From the NCBI GenBank assembly GCA_035578905.1, contig JAQJVL010000146.1:1312938-1376937 (forward strand): a stretch of DNA of 64,000 nt, in the 5' to 3' direction. Each line of letters opens with the position of its first letter. The stretch's first letter is position 1. The position numbers and the translations under genes were made by a program. The notes under the pieces are model-generated. The model searched no databases. It had not been told where the DNA came from and saw only the letters and a program-made list of their open reading frames with translations. This document shows positions 1-10,235 of the stretch, in pieces. The DNA comes from Stictocephala bisonia. Its lineage: Eukaryota > Arthropoda > Insecta > Hemiptera > Membracidae.

Positions 1-504
1 ATGACGTCGGAACCCTCTGCCGCTGGAACCCCTACATCCGCTAAATATAACACTTTGGTCGTTTTAAACCCGGCCCAATTATAATTATAGTTTTATTCTA
101 ATATGAATCTATAATAGTAGCAAATGAATGTAATAGTTTTTTTTATCATATTGAAATATAATGACATATCAGTAAATCTCTAGAACCACTGATCAAATTT
201 GGAGGGAAGTTAACTTTTGTATCATAGAGACCCACTATGAAGGATTTTTCGAAATTCTAGTCCTAATGGGTAGAAACAGCCCCTTCAAGATTTCCTTTTT
301 TCACAAGAGTAACATTTGGAATTTATTTCGAACAGCTGATAGGTAAAACATAAACATGACAAAAAGCTTGGGTGATATGGTTTTTCACTGTGAGATGTTT
401 AAGGTAATTTCTACTAACTCTGACATGATCGCACTACTTTACATCCACCTAAAGTAGACATATAAAGTTGTCTAGACTATAAAACTTTGTTAACTAGTCA
501 GCGG
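1..504. other. no feature recognised
   Basis: AT-rich sequence with frequent stops in all frames. I see no gene, RNA or clear repeat boundary here. Confidence 0.5.
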
Positions 505-720
505 AAGCCTAAGTGGCAGTTATAAATAGATTACAACTGATGTATATCTTTATAAATCTGTAGTGATGATTACTACATTTATCTTTAAGAGTTTGGGATG
601 GGGACTGACATGTCGCTGACCTGCCATCTCATGGCAAGTTGGAGAAATAACTACTCAACACACATTTAGCGCACTATTGGATGCGACCTCTATTTATTTC
701 TTCTCTGTGGTGTAGTGAAG
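505..720. repeat. dispersed repeat family A, copy 1
   Basis: About 200 bp that recurs, diverged, at 10,030-10,235 and 27,385-27,615 in the same orientation. Shared landmarks are an ATAAATCTGTAGT-like start, GGGACTGAC in the middle and TTGGATGCGACCTCT followed by TTCTTCTCTG at the right end. No coding potential or terminal inverted repeat was found, so the class (SINE-like or MITE-like) is open. Confidence 0.6.
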
Positions 721-2389
721 AGTAATTCTGTTAAGGGTCGAAAAAGTTCAATGGATCTGATTGGTTTAGATATAAATGACGGTTACATGAATGTAAAGTT
801 CAGTCCACATATCAGATGTGTCACAAGTTAAGTTGCGATATCAGCACCTCCTCTCCTTGTGATATCTCAGTCTAATTAAAAGGCTTTGTCATAGAGGAAG
901 TAGCGGACGGAAGCTTGCGAATGTGGAGCGTGCAAGTGATAGGAGGGTGCGTGGGCGCTCCTCCCACAGCATCCTGCCGACTGTACTTGGAGTGTCAACT
1001 TACAAGTTGATGTAGACTCAATCAAGTCATAGACTGACTTACTTGTAGGTATATAGGGTGGAAAAAACATGGAAACGCTTTGATATTTTTGAGCAAGATG
1101 ACGCATATACATGAAATGTTGCACAAAGTGTTACCAAGGTTTCATTACACTTTTCGTCGATTTTTATCATTTAGGATTTCTCCCATTTAGGGGTCAGTTC
1201 AATTGTAATAGACGCATTAGTTTAGTTTGACACAAAATTAAAGGTATATTAAAGAGACGTTAAACGCCACAAACCGAATCTCATGAGGTCCACCCACTCT
1301 GTCCAGACTTATAACCATTTTATTTTCGAACAAAATGCTACAACTGTAGGTTTTTATTACAGGTTAGCCAACACGTATTTGGAGCTTACTTTCAAAATCT
1401 GTTATAAAAATGTTTGACGTACACATTATTTTTTTATGGTGATTCGTTTGTTTTATTTTGTTAAGGGTTAAATCACTTTTTCTCTGTACATGTTCTCAGT
1501 TATGGGATTTGAATCGCCATAACTCTTGGACAAAGTGAACCTGTTTAGATCCGGTTTGCGGAGCTTAATGCCTATTTCATATACAATTAATTTTATATAA
1601 AACTCAGCCTAAGCTTTTATTGAAGAATTACCTGCATGGGACATGCCCTAAATTATAAAGAATCAATGACAAGTGTAATGAAATCTTTTAGTACTGGTGC
1701 TCAGCTTTGTGCAACATTTCATGTGTCTGCTTCATCTCGCTTAAAAAATCGTGAAACATTATTTGACCACGAATTAATTGTTTGGACAACATTGAATATT
1801 TTAAATTTCAAGACTTTCAGCAATATTATTTTTGACTAATTTTTGTTTTGCTTTGTGTATATAATACTTATTTTAATTCAAAACAATAAAAATTATTTTA
1901 CATAAAGTTGTCCACGATTGTGCTCACAGTTTAGACTAAAAATTTTCGGTTTAGATTATAATAATAATTTAATTAGTAACAGGACTACATTGATAATTAA
2001 TCCTCATCTTCTCTTGTGTATATCCGTCTGTTGTTCCAACGCCTTGCTCCAATCTAGTAGTTAAATGCAGCTATCTTCGACAAAGATTAACGTATCGACG
2101 CTGTTAGTTTACCGCCAGTCTATTCACACCAAAGTTGACGTGCCTTCACGTCTTCTGTGTTATTATCCCTGAGCCTTTGTTCTCGTCTTGACCATTACCA
2201 GCTAGTATAATACGCTCAATGGTCTCCATCGACGTGGACGCTACTACAAAAGTTTGGTATGTCAATTTTGAGTGGTAGTCAGGGTTCTGCTATTGTCTAG
2301 ATAAGAGAAATGAGTATACGGCTTGTCAAATAGCTGAAAATTATACCAATATTACGTGGTTCGGATTACACGTAACGCTGTAGGTCCTA

Positions 2390-2540
2390 TAGTTTCCCTG
2401 GCATTTGGACTATTAATAAATTTCTCATTCTAAGGTCTAAGGAACAGTCAACCTTAGTAACAATGACTACACTCGTTAGTCTACATTTATCACACCCCTT
2501 ATATTCGCCCATATCACTATGATCGGCATGTTAGTAATGA
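2390..2540. repeat. dispersed repeat family E, copy 1
   Basis: The stretch from GGAACAGTCAACCTTAG through the ATTTATCACACCCCTTATA region matches, with divergence, 13,310-13,440. A weaker third match is near 9,655-9,700. Boundaries are uncertain. Confidence 0.4.
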
Positions 2541-2926
2541 ATAATGAATAATATCTACAATTCAAGACATGCTCTCATATTTTTTCCCAATTAAATTTTT
2601 TCTGCATATTGAAAATTAATAAAAATAAGGAAAAGAAAAAAATTAAAGTGATTTCATTATGGAATAATACGATTGACTAGTTTATAGAAAATTTTCGTCT
2701 GCAGATTGATCATAACCAAGGGATGTTTATTAGGTACAAAAAGTAGATAGTTTGAACTGTTTTGGTTATTTAATCCAGTTCAAACAGATATTTTTCATAG
2801 CTATCACTATATTATATTTTTTTTACTTTTTTCCACATTTTGTTGTTATTTTGCACAGTTATTGATATATCATCTATGTTTTTTTTAATTATTACTATTC
2901 ATTTTACTTGTTCGTTGTGTTTGTTA

Positions 2927-2932
<6 letters not shown>

Positions 2933-2966
<34 letters not shown>
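2933..2966. repeat. (TA)n microsatellite
   Basis: Uninterrupted TA dinucleotides over about 34 bp. Confidence 0.95.
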
Positions 2967-2969
<3 letters not shown>

Positions 2970-3164
2970 TTATTTATCTGGAATTGTTTAATATTTTTGT
3001 TATCATATGATTGAGTTCGGCTGTTTTCTGACATTTTCAACTACAAATAAATAAACGTGAACAGCTACCAAGAAGGGACGTAAATGTAATTAAATTCTAC
3101 ATCAGGTCAATTTGTAAATCAAATCTGACAGATCCTCTGTATTGTTGGCAACCCGCAACAAACC

Positions 3165-4210
3165 CCCTAGTAAGGGTAACGATATATCGGAAATAATGAT
3201 AAATATATTTCGATTTATCGATATATTATTATATATGCTTTCTTTCGATAATCTGGTCGAATATAAGGCCAAAATAATCGGACAAAAGTAATATATCGAT
3301 ATTTTGGTCCGATATACCATATTCCTAAATATTGACGTTATTCTTTTCTCTCCTCAAAATCATCAAGATTCGAACAAAAACACATTTAAATTGCCTCTTA
3401 TGCGTAAAAAACCTGCATGGAAATAATAAAGTAACTTTATTTATGTTTTTTACGTGATAGACAGTTTTCTAAAGCTGGAAAGACTGCAACGGGAAAAAGA
3501 AACAGGACTAAGTGGAAAATTTGATGTCCTAACTTTTATTTTTAAAAGGTTTACCTGACAAATATTGGAAGTAGGTTTAGCAAATTATTTTGTTTAATTG
3601 TTTTTGTTTATGAGAAACCTAATGGAATTTTTAATGTGAAAACAAAATAACAATGTTTTAACATTATTATTTTAGTTTTTTAATTAGCATAATATGTGTT
3701 AGTAAAGCATAATAGCATACACAGTACAAGTAAACGTCACACAACACAAATTTATAAGCACAAAATGCACAAATATATTACAATACAAGTACAAAATGCA
3801 CGAATATTATGGTGATCGATTTCGGTGAACACGCTCACCTTCCTCAGACCACGTGTTGTGTGATGTTTACTTGTACTGTATATGCTATTATGCTTTACTA
3901 ACACATATTATGCTAATTAAAAAACTAAAATAATAATGTTATTTCTAACTAACATATTATTTTCTAACTAACATAGTTATTAAAGTTATAAATTATTCTC
4001 ATTTAGATAGTGACAGCAAAACGGGAGTTTTTTGGTCATGACATAAGACTTAGTGCATAATTTTAAACATATAAATCATTTACAATTCGATGGATCGGTT
4101 ACCCGATAATATATTGATAGATTTCTTTCAATACTATCGTTAGATCGATATTTCGTTTGCCATATGTTGATAATTCGATAATCCCTACCCCCACCTCCGA
4201 TAAGAAAATT
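3165..4210. mobile_element. possible hAT-like non-autonomous element
   Basis: Both flanks of the foldback element at 3,657-3,946 are rich in ATCGAT/GATAAT motifs. The outer ends look inverted: TAAGGGTAACGAT near 3,172 against the complement of ATAATCCCTA near 4,190, bordered by similar C-rich flanks. A degraded hAT-type element interrupted by a later foldback insertion would explain this. No transposase remains and the target duplication is imperfect, so this is tentative. Confidence 0.3.
3657..3946. mobile_element. foldback element FB, copy 1
   Basis: Long inverted repeat. The left arm, about 3,657-3,752, is the near-exact reverse complement of about 3,850-3,946. The inner part contains ACAGTACAAGTAAACGTCAC and a GGTGATCGATTTCGGTGA core followed by CACCTTCCTCAGACC. 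Related copies are at 4,621-4,770 (degraded), 11,985-12,285, 37,540-37,612 (remnant) and 48,361-49,283 (with cargo). There is no open frame of its own. Confidence 0.8.
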
Positions 4211-4287
4211 TGAAGCGATAGTTTACACTGTTGTTTAGTACTCTTAATAAGCTTATAACTTAATTAGATTGTTTCATCCCTAATCTA

Positions 4288-4620
4288 ATGAGGTGTAAAG
4301 TGTACAATCTTTTTCCTCATACAAATATTTTTAATGCACCTTATGTCAACAGAGTTGTTGTATACGTCAAGCCCTTACCTACGTCAGCTTCAGCTCTTAG
4401 CGACATAACAGGAGCGACACGCGACACTGTCGCGCGACAGATGTCTATCTGGGAGACAACATTGAATACAAATTGCCCAGCGGACAGTCATTGTAAATTC
4501 GTCATGTATTCACTGTCAGGCAAGCTTTAAACTGTCGTTTTGGTCTGAGGGAAGTGTATTATAACTTCGGGTGTGTTTTTGTGTAGCGGTGAGAGTTTTT
4601 AAATGATCACTAATTAAATT
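4288..4620. other. no feature recognised
   Basis: An 80-codon open frame (4288-4530, +) has no recognisable motif. CGCGACACTGTCGCGCGACA near 4,420 is a short GC-rich self-complementary stretch. Confidence 0.35.
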
Positions 4621-4770
4621 TTAATTAACCCAAAACAAGTGAACATTACACAACATGAGAGTATCATGGTGCACGTACAACACATTATGGTGATCAATTT
4701 CTGTAAACAATTTATATCTTCTACAGGTAATTGCAGTGTACGAAAATCTGTCACCGTAATATTTAAATAT
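4621..4770. mobile_element. degraded foldback FB remnant
   Basis: AAGTGAACATTACACAACA and TTATGGTGATCAATTTC match the FB consensus at 3,727 and 3,809, but the second arm is decayed. It abuts the Helitron 3' region at 4,775 and may have truncated it. Confidence 0.5.
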
Positions 4771-5102
4771 GATACAATACGCTTTGCGTGCCAATCTCGA
4801 TAATCTCTGCGCTCGTGACACCTCGGCATATAACTTTTTTTCAAGACATATTAGTGGTTAAACTGTATTGAGTAAAATCGCAATACGTACATTTATTTCT
4901 AGTTTCGACCTCACACATTTCACTTGAGTTGCAACTTATTTACAGATTAAATACAAAAGCCCAATGTTATTACTAAGATTAATGAAGGTTATAAACATCA
5001 TTTTTTACAATGTAACAGCTTATTAAATATCATAAACATAATTATTTGCATTTGATCAGCTGTTACTTTTTGACTAATTTAAATCTCTCCGCATGTAATT
5101 CT

Positions 5103-6631
5103 AGGGAGACGGAATTTTGATCCGTGAGGTTAGGTAGAGACTGTCATAAATATTCCTACTAATTCCTTTACCGATCAGACGGCGTTTTGATACGCGAACG
5201 AAAAAGTGAAAGTTTAAGGGGTGGCGAAGGAAAATGAGTGACAAACTTTCAAAAATATACTTTAATCTCCTTTAAATTAAGTCGTAACATAACTAACTGT
5301 CTTCAATAGTAAATTGACAAACAATAACAATATAAACTATTTATTTTACTGTACATGTTTCATCTAAGTGACCTTTTATGAATAAAAGGACCGCATGTGC
5401 TTATACCTGTTGACATATATTACATCTTAAACTATACAGTTTAATTATGGGTAAAATTTTATTATCATACAATAATGAATAGTTTTATAACATATATCAA
5501 TGTTTATTACATTATTAAATTATTAAATGTGTATTTCAACTGTGACTTTCATCTATGTATAGCACTTTATTTTTTCGGTGACCATAATTGCTCCTGGAAG
5601 GGTCAATTGAGTTTAAGGGCACTTTCCCTACTACCTGATTTATAGAAATTCAGAAATCAATCTAATAAAAAATGTTGTAGCTACGGTGATAATTTAAAAT
5701 TTTAAATACTGCGTGTAGTTTTACATGGCAAATCTCACTAATATTAATATTTACAATATTTATTAAAACATCAGTAAATTATCAATCCTATTGGCTTATT
5801 TACCAAATAACTATTTAATTTCAAACTCGTTCTCATTATTTGTATTACAAATGTATGATAGGCAAATTAAAATACAGTAATTTATTTTGTATTTTGTTGA
5901 GCAGGGGGTATATTGGTTTGTATGTACACATATAGGATATCATTTAGTAAAACTTAACTAGAATAAGAAATCCAATATGCAGAAAAGATATTGTATTGAA
6001 TAAAATAGAGCTTAGCTCATTCGAAAAATTTAAAACTATTATTGATGATTTGTCCATTTTTAGTATAGATAGCATTATTTAAATATTTATAATGAATAAA
6101 TATTATCACACATTTATAATAGAGAAAACGTTTGAAAGGACATCATTAGAAAATAAACTAACAATACAGTGACAAAAAAGTTTAATAAAAAACAAATGAA
6201 ATTAGGTTTTAACAAAATGTACATTAAAATCGCATGGTTTTTCCTACATCGAATGGTTGTTTAAAAAATATAGTTTATGGGGCCGATTATCATTATTATT
6301 AAATGTAACCATTAGATTAAACATTCAAAATAATTCAAAACGTTTTATAACCATTGATGGACATAATTGTATTTTAAATATTCAATAAAGAAATTAGTAA
6401 ATTAATCACACTGGAAGTAATCAGGATCTGTTTCAGACATCAGATCCACTGCTGCCTTCCCTCCCTGTTCGGCAGTCTCACTTTCTGCTTTTCGCGGATC
6501 AAAATGCCGCCTAGAGGAACAATCAGTAAGGTCAATGACTACAGATAGAATCTATCTGTAGTCATTGGTAAGGTTGACACTTTTATGACGGTCCTTACCT
6601 GAACTCACGGATCAAAACTCCTAAACCCCTT
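5103..6631. mobile_element. TIR element inserted in Helitron H1
   Basis: Ends are inverted repeats of roughly 110 bp containing TTTTGATCCGTGAG and GGCGTTTTGATACGCGA (left) and their complements (right, 6,474-6,630). The flanks carry ATTCT (5,098-5,102 and 6,632-6,636), a likely 5-bp target duplication. The related Helitron at 30,191-30,871 lacks this block: there the sequence runs directly from the CATATTATTTTT region into TATGGCC, which serves as an empty site. The 1.3-kb interior is AT-rich and non-coding. Confidence 0.65.
6526..6574. mobile_element. 35-bp palindrome flanked by 7-bp duplication
   Basis: CAATGACTACAGATAGA (6,533-6,549), one A, then its exact reverse complement (6,551-6,567). 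It is flanked by GTAAGGT on both sides (6,526-6,532 and 6,568-6,574). The left terminal repeat of the host element (5,103-5,212) lacks this block, so it looks like a tiny insertion. Confidence 0.75.
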
Positions 6632-6806
6632 ATTCTATGACTTTAAGAGTATCCCGTGCCCTTCAGGGAAACAATATCTTAAAATTGAGACCTATTGCAC
6701 AACTACGACTAGTGGAAAATTGTTTGACATCTCAATCGTTAAAATTGATAAGAAAATAAGGGAGAAGTTGCGTTGACAAAAATCTGCTTCGCGTATTACA
6801 TAAGGA

Positions 6807-7125
6807 TTTCTGTTGTGTGGTGTTAACATATTTTGTATTCCTACCAACACGTTATATACTAGATAAGAAATTATTAATTCATGAATTGTTGTCCAACCCA
6901 GTCTCTGAAGTAAATAACGAAGATCGTATAGCCAAATGTGATAAACCGTTTTCCCATCTTAGACTGTGTACAAGTAATCAATAAATACAGATTAAATAAA
7001 AAGTTCAACTCTTTGGCAAAACTCTAAGCAATTTGATCACTATTTGAATGATGAAAGCTGCAATATGCTTAGGATGTACTCGACACTAGCGCTTCGTGGT
7101 TGATTGCCCAACTAATGATCGAAAA
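6807..7125. other. no feature recognised
   Basis: AT-rich spacer between Helitron H1 and the hAT-type MITE. Nothing coding is seen. Confidence 0.4.
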
Positions 7126-7276
7126 GGGCTTAAGGAGCTTTTCCGTTAATTCACTACCATAACCTTAACTTAGGTTAACCTAACATATCCAACCCAAACT
7201 TAACATAACCAAACCTAAACAAACTTAACATAACCAAAGTAGTGGTAGTGAATTAAGGGAAAAGGTCCGGGCTTAA
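7126..7276. mobile_element. hAT-type MITE, copy 1 (8-bp TSD)
   Basis: A 135-bp element (7,134-7,268) flanked by an exact 8-bp duplication GGGCTTAA (7,126-7,133 and 7,269-7,276), typical of the hAT superfamily. Terminal inverted repeats of about 26 bp begin GGAGCTTTTCC / GGACCTTTTCC and continue TTAATTCACTACCA. The interior is a run of AACCTAAC/ACATAACC words that resemble the arthropod telomere repeat. A second 135-bp copy is at 27,212-27,346. Confidence 0.85.
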
Positions 7277-7495
7277 TTTTCAACACAACAAATTAAAAAT
7301 ACATTGAACTATACATAACAACATATTAAAAGGCCACGTCAACATAAAATAGATACAACTCATTGCTATCCCATTCTTTAGGCACACAACGGGACAGAAT
7401 AGAAACTAACAATGCCGTTGGAGGTTATATTAACGATGAAATGTCTTAATTTGCTCGATTTCATGTTTGATTATTCTACAAACATGACTAAAATA
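7277..7495. other. no feature recognised
   Basis: Short AT-rich spacer ending in the AGTT target site of the next element. Confidence 0.4.
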
Positions 7496-7499
7496 AGTT

Positions 7500-8622
7500 T
7501 GTAACAATTGTTAATTGTCTCATTATAATGATTTTAGAGAATTGTGTCTAGAAAATGTTAAATATTGTAAGAACTGAGAGATTTAGGTGTTTGATTCGTT
7601 TACCAAAAGTTTTCAATATAAATTCTCCAAGTTTTGAGAAAAATTCAGAATCTTCCCCTTTCAAATAAAAAAAGTAGTTTTTTTCCCATTTAAATTAGCT
7701 AAATAACCAGTATATTCACGTTGTTAATTTCCTGTCAATTTCATGCGACATGTTTTCTGAAGTCAACATGTTTGGTGGGCCTTACCTGTTCGGTTGTCCT
7801 GGTTTAGAGGGTTCTTATTGGTTGATTTAGCTTCTAGAGTAGGGAGGGGGTAAGTCCTTTGGTGGAAGGTTTGCGGGCGTTCGGCAGTTTTAAGTAATCT
7901 TTTGGCGAGTGACCACGTTTGTTCTTCACGGCGATTTTAACCGTTCGGAGTCTTGTTTTCCGGATCGGCAATTTTCCTTGTCGCTAGTGAGTGAGTGTGC
8001 GTATGTCGCGCTTTGTTTGTGGTCACGTTTTGGGTTAAAACCTCCAGGACAGCTACGTAAGTAATTTTTACAAGTTTTCTGTAGTTAGGTTTTTCAGTAG
8101 GGTTTTAGTAGATAGGGTAAGATCCACCAAGCATGCGCGGTTAAAACTTGTTCTTGTTTGTAGTCACTCTTCTAGTGACAGTTCTGAGAGTGCTTTGTTT
8201 TCTGTTTAAAAATTTTGTAAAAAAAAGGAAAATGTTTCAAGTCACTAAAAGCTGGTTATTTATTTCTTTTCAGATCTCCCGGAGGCAATTTTGATTTACA
8301 ACTTTGATTTTGATTTTCAATTTGATTTCAATTTCAATTTTCAATTTTGAGATATTTTCAATTTTCTAAATTTTTGAATTAAGAATTAATTAATAAAAAA
8401 GGTTCTGGTCTGAAGATATTTGATTTGTTTTGATTTTTAATTTATCTGTGTTCCTTTAACTAAATAAAGAAAGCTCTTTTATTTTCGTTATTATTATTAT
8501 TTGTTGAAGTTATAAGAAGAAAAATAAACACCATTTTTATCATTGAAGAAGTTTTATTTTCATCTCTCATTTAAGTTGTTCAACATATCAAAAATAAATA
8601 GTAGCTTTAAGTTAAGGCTACA
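7500..8622 (+). mobile_element. LTR of an unidentified LTR retrotransposon
   Basis: A 1,123-bp unit starts TGTAACAA and ends GGCTACA, giving TGTA...TACA termini. AATAAA at 8,463-8,468 lies in the second half, as expected for the R region. A GTAAGT donor (8,057) and a pyrimidine-rich TTTCTTTTCAG acceptor (8,273) lie in between. A TTTGATTTTCAATT-type low-complexity stretch covers about 8,290-8,350. Five bases (TTAAG) separate the LTR end from the tRNA-complementary sequence, where a primer binding site would be expected. Gypsy or BEL/Pao class cannot be decided without an internal region. Confidence 0.65.
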
Positions 8623-8627
8623 TTAAG

Positions 8628-8697
8628 TGCGCCACTCTGCTGCAGAGCGTGGTTTCGATCCACGGACCTCTGGGTTATGGGCCCAGCACGCTTCCAC
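8628..8697 (-). pseudogene. circularly permuted initiator tRNA-Met (CAT) sequence
   Basis: On the minus strand, 8,697-8,642 reads GTGGAAGCG (D-loop) through a CCCATAA anticodon loop with GGG/CCC stem and an ATCGAAA T-loop to CGCTCTGC (3' acceptor strand). It is followed at once by AGCAGAGTGGCGCA (8,641-8,628), which is tRNA positions 1-14. Joined in normal order this would be a complete initiator tRNA-Met lacking only the last two 3' bases (T72, A73). The break falls exactly between A14 and G15 with nothing lost. The T-loop and the three G:C pairs are initiator hallmarks. It is probably a copy of a retrotransposon primer rather than a working gene, because the 3' half precedes the 5' half without a spacer. 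Confidence 0.8.
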
Positions 8698-9063
8698 GGA
8701 AGGACTTACCCCCTCCCTACTCTAGAAGCTAAATCAACCAATAAGAACCCTCTAAACCAGGACAACCGAACAGGTAAGGCCCACCAAACATGTTGACTTC
8801 AGAAAACATGTCGCATGAAATTGACAGGAAATTAACAACGTGAATATACTGGTTATTTAGCTAATTTAAATGGGAAAAAAACTACTTTTTTTATTTGAAA
8901 GGGGAAGATTCTGAATTTTTCTCAAAACTTGGAGAATTTATATTGAAAACTTTTGGTAAACGAATCAAACACCTAAATCTCTCAGTTCTTACAATATTTA
9001 ACATTTTCTAGACACAATTCTCTAAAATCATTATAATGAGACAATTAACAATTGTTACAAGTT

Positions 9064-10029
9064 GTAACAATGGGGAAACGTTATAATAATAATAATAATA
9101 AATGTATTTATTGTTTTCACAGGTACAGATTAGTTTCACAGGCAAAATTATTGATCACAATAAAAAGGCACATTTGATGAAAAATAAAAAAAAAAAAAAA
9201 ACTTAAATAACTAAAGAAACACAATTATAACTTATGCGCCTAAATAAAGTACTCCAAATTGTATAATACATTCTTGGTTATAATACAATAATATAAATAC
9301 AGTTTAAATACAACCAGACATAAGCTAAATTATTAAACATAAGATTAAATTGTAATGAAACAGATATATTCAAAAACCAAAACAAACAAAAGAAAACATA
9401 AATACTGAAACCTGTTATAAACTAGTATATATATATTTGAAGTAATTTATAAATATATTTCTTTTTGGATCTTATTTTTTATACCTAAAAAATGTTAGCG
9501 TTTTTTAACTCACCGTTTGGTAATGTACTTTGTTAAAACACAGTTTCTTACACTAGATTTTCGCATTTATCGTCGCAGTAACAAATTTTGATAGGTGTCA
9601 TAAACACCGACCGTTCAGTTGTCATTAGTTAATGATACTCTTTAAAGAATAATCGGGCTTAATTTGTAATGAAGACTACATTAGTCCATTCGAAATCTAT
9701 TTTTACCCATTTCACCCAAACAAGTAAAACATACCTTGATAAATCACTAATAAAGAAAGAGTATGGACGTCCTAAAATATATTTTGAAAATGCCTAAATA
9801 CTTATAAATAAAACAAATGAATTCAGGATTGATCTTTATTTTAACATTATTTTTTAAATTGATTTATGATAAATCAAATAAATTATACGTGCTAAAATCT
9901 ATGTTTCCTTTGTTAACATTAACTTTTAAATGTTCATAGTTTAGGTTATCCCAAAACCCAAAGATTACTAAGTTACATAATGTGTCAGAAATAAATAGAG
10001 GTACCTTCCTTATTGCATAAACAAACGCT
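9064..10029. other. AT-rich spacer with (AAT)n and A-tract
   Basis: A short (AAT)n run near 9,083-9,102 and an A-rich tract at about 9,184-9,202 resemble the tail of an old retroposon. No coding frame or clear element end is seen. A weak family E match lies near 9,655-9,700. Confidence 0.4.
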
Positions 10030-10235
10030 TTTGTGGAAGTTATAAATAAATTTCAACTAATGTACAACTTTATACATCTGTAGTAATAATTATTCTTGAG
10101 GATTTGGAGGTATAAATGGAGGGACTGACAAGGTGCTAGCCCTATAATCGCATGGCAAAGTGGAGATATAACTACTCGACACACATCGAGCGCACTATTG
10201 GATGCGACCTCTGTTCCTTTCTTCTCTGTTAATTT
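10030..10235. repeat. dispersed repeat family A, copy 2
   Basis: Aligns over about 200 bp with 505-720, including GGGACTGACA, CGCACTATTGGATGCGACCTC and TTCTTCTCTG. Confidence 0.6.

Larger units (their letters stand above)
721..3124. other. AT-rich intergenic sequence
   Basis: No gene is supported. Short open frames (876-1124 on -, 1636-1839 on +) have no family-like sequence. Part of 2,330-2,540 resembles 13,200-13,440 and is listed as a repeat. Confidence 0.45.
4775..6806 (-). mobile_element. Helitron copy H1, interrupted
   Basis: Read on the minus strand, the 5' end is TCCTTATG at 6,806, following an A, as expected for Helitrons. The subterminal CGCGAAGC and GTTGCG words match the copy at 30,191-30,871. 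Its 3' subterminal region (about 4,775-4,840) carries the CGCTTTGCGTGCC and TGACACCTCGG words of the same family, but the terminal CTAG is not visible. The element is split by a terminal-inverted-repeat insertion at 5,103-6,631. No Rep/helicase frame is present. Confidence 0.6.
7500..9059. mobile_element. palindromic LTR-derived insertion with inverted U3 ends
   Basis: The insertion is bounded by AGTT on both sides (7,496-7,499 and 9,060-9,063), a 4-bp target duplication of LTR-retrotransposon type. Positions 7,500-7,859 and 8,700-9,059 are inverted copies of 360 bp each with no length difference, so both outer ends are the same LTR start (TGTAACAA). Between the arms lie the rest of the LTR (to 8,622) and a permuted initiator tRNA complement (8,628-8,697). 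There is no gag or pol. The simplest reading is an integrated snap-back product of plus-strand strong-stop cDNA. The near identity of the arms suggests a recent event or gene conversion. Confidence 0.75.

Noticed and set aside
8628..8697. Functional tRNA-Met gene
   Set aside because: The halves are in permuted order without spacer and the block lies inside an LTR-derived insertion, so a working gene is unlikely without RNA evidence.
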